Shown here piece by piece: positions 63,215-64,000 of a stretch of 64,000 bases of DNA. The stretch spans positions 62,001 to 126,000 of the forward strand of contig JBIKWM010000006.1 of NCBI GenBank assembly GCA_044356305.1, read 5' to 3'. This DNA comes from JBIKWM01 sp044356305 (GTDB lineage Bacteria; Bacteroidota; Bacteroidia; UBA10329). Below the pieces are notes generated by a model, which was not told the DNA's origin, did not search any database, and was given only the letters and a program-made list of their open reading frames with translations. The stretch's first letter is position 1; every line of letters begins with the position of its first letter. The translations under genes were made by a program, and so were the position numbers.

Positions 63215-63604
63215 GTTGGCGATGTGCGGAGGTGTGGCGGTAAAAAGGGATGCGAAGAAAGCAGTTTCGGTGGAATGTGGGGGTTTCTTTTTAGAGCGGG
63301 GAGAACTGTTGCTGACTGAGGCGGATCACGTATTCCATCTGATGCGAATTTCAGATGAGTAAGGATATACAAACGGTTGATAGCTGTTCGTGAGGAGGGG
63401 TGGGTGACTAAGAAATTTGCTGACCTTTAATGAATTGAACTGATGATGAGGCATGAGAACACTGACCACTGGGTGGGCTGGAGCCCACCGAATAATAGTC
63501 GCGAGGGAAAGACCCTACGCGCCATCACACCGCACAGCCTCGCTCGGTCGGGGAGTTTACCGGAACAACGAGTTTGTTAAATCTGGTAAGCTCGTCATTG
63601 CTAA
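63215..63604. other. 390-bp spacer at composition change
   Basis: No gene seen. It holds a tight hairpin, GGTGGGCT-GG-AGCCCACC (63472-63489), and a nested imperfect inverted repeat near 63560-63595 (TTACC...GGTAA enclosing AACAA...TTGTT). GC-rich sequence gives way to AT-rich sequence around 63590. Confidence 0.45.
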
Positions 63605-64000
63605 GTGAGGCAGTTACTACCTGTCGTAATGTTAACTCACTTCGTGATTAACAGAATTTATCCGCAGTCCAATTTGGTTCCAAATCCATCATTTGAACAA
63701 AATGTTGGGTGTCCTACTTCAAATGGTCAAATTCTATTAGCAACTCCCAGGGTCAAAGTCGGTGGTGATGGCGTAATTCCATACTATAACAATTGTGGTG
63801 CCTTGGGTTTTCAAGCTCAGTCAAATCATGTTGGCTTTCAGGCATCACGAACGGGAGAAGGAAGTGCAGCAATAACATTATTGTGGGGAAATCATTGCAT
63901 CTCTTTTTATGCGGAGAGCAATTTTATCGGGACTCCATTGTCAAACCCATTGACTAATGGGCTTAAGTACAGGGTTCGTTTCTATCTCAGCTTGACCGAC
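63605..64000 (+). CDS. Secreted protein with NLVPNPSFE motif, partial
   Basis: The frame runs to the window edge, so the C-terminus is missing. A GTG start at 63605 gives a weak signal-like N-terminus (RQLLPVVMLTHFVI), and an ATG at 63629 is the alternative. SNLVPNPSFEQNVGCPTSNG and ending GLKYRVRFYLSLTD match the carbohydrate-binding-like N-terminal domain found on many Bacteroidota exported proteins, often before OmpA or T9SS domains. Codon use is AT-rich, unlike the genes to the left. Confidence 0.6.
   Translation, partial: MRQLLPVVMLTHFVINRIYPQSNLVPNPSFEQNVGCPTSNGQILLATPRVKVGGDGVIPYYNNCGALGFQAQSNHVGFQASRTGEGSAAITLLWGNHCISFYAESNFIGTPLSNPLTNGLKYRVRFYLSLTD

Overview
The window looks like a Bacteroidota chromosome, most likely a marine or freshwater relative of the Flavobacteriales. 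The evidence is type IX secretion (T9SS) sorting domains on huge PKD-repeat proteins, TAnnTTTG-type -7 boxes with a TTG -33 element, many lipoproteins, a TonB receptor with an N-terminal carboxypeptidase-regulatory domain, a short Bacteroidota-type arginine decarboxylase and a zeaxanthin-type carotenoid cluster. Most of the window is rather GC-rich. About 5.1-9.25 kb and the last 0.4 kb are clearly AT-richer.

Layout. 0-3 kb: a minus-strand surface-polysaccharide nucleotide-sugar operon (UDP-glucose dehydrogenase, UDP-xylose synthase type enzyme, WbpD-like acetyltransferase). 3-9.6 kb: an accessory stretch splitting that locus from a DegT/WbpE-like aminotransferase at 9.6-10.8 kb. It holds an orphan gene behind a 21-bp tandem array of small hairpins, a small HTH gene, and an AT-rich island with a proteasome-like Ntn-hydrolase, two unrecognised proteins, an Mrr-type endonuclease and a membrane protein between diverged direct repeats. 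10.8-23.4 kb: housekeeping genes (methyltransferase, PhoH, SAM hydroxide adenosyltransferase, monooxygenase-fold protein, MsrB, MazG, rhodanese plus YeiH, an ECF-like sigma factor, UvrA, arginine decarboxylase).

23.5-26.4 kb: a tight trio of two MauG/MbnH-like di-heme proteins around an MbnP-like lipoprotein, followed by an MFS transporter. 27.7-33.5 kb: MtgA, a PTPS/QueD-family enzyme, FabD, a BatD-like secreted protein and an AddB-like nuclease. 33.7-39.0 kb: a minus-strand carotenoid operon (CrtI, CrtB, a small secreted protein, CrtZ, CrtYcd, a GT1 glycosyltransferase), which together predict a glycosylated zeaxanthin-type pigment. 39.2-41.0 kb: two small unknowns and RNase Z. 41.1-47.2 kb: a DUF4856/imelysin/HTTM/TonB-receptor operon, probably for metal (iron) acquisition.

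47.2-49.5 kb is a repeat-rich, gene-poor stretch around an orphan gene whose stop codon lies inside a heptamer repeat. 49.5-50.6 kb encodes a di-heme cytochrome c peroxidase with a strong terminator. 50.8-61.8 kb encodes three consecutive T9SS cargo proteins: 11-PKD and 14-PKD giant paralogues and a pectate-lyase-like protein. DapA and a small unknown follow on the minus strand. The window ends inside an AT-rich secreted-protein gene.

No tRNA, rRNA, CRISPR array or transposase was seen. The strongest candidates for something undescribed are the hairpin array with its orphan gene, the AT-rich island with the Ntn-hydrolase, and the methanobactin-free MbnP/MbnH-like trio.
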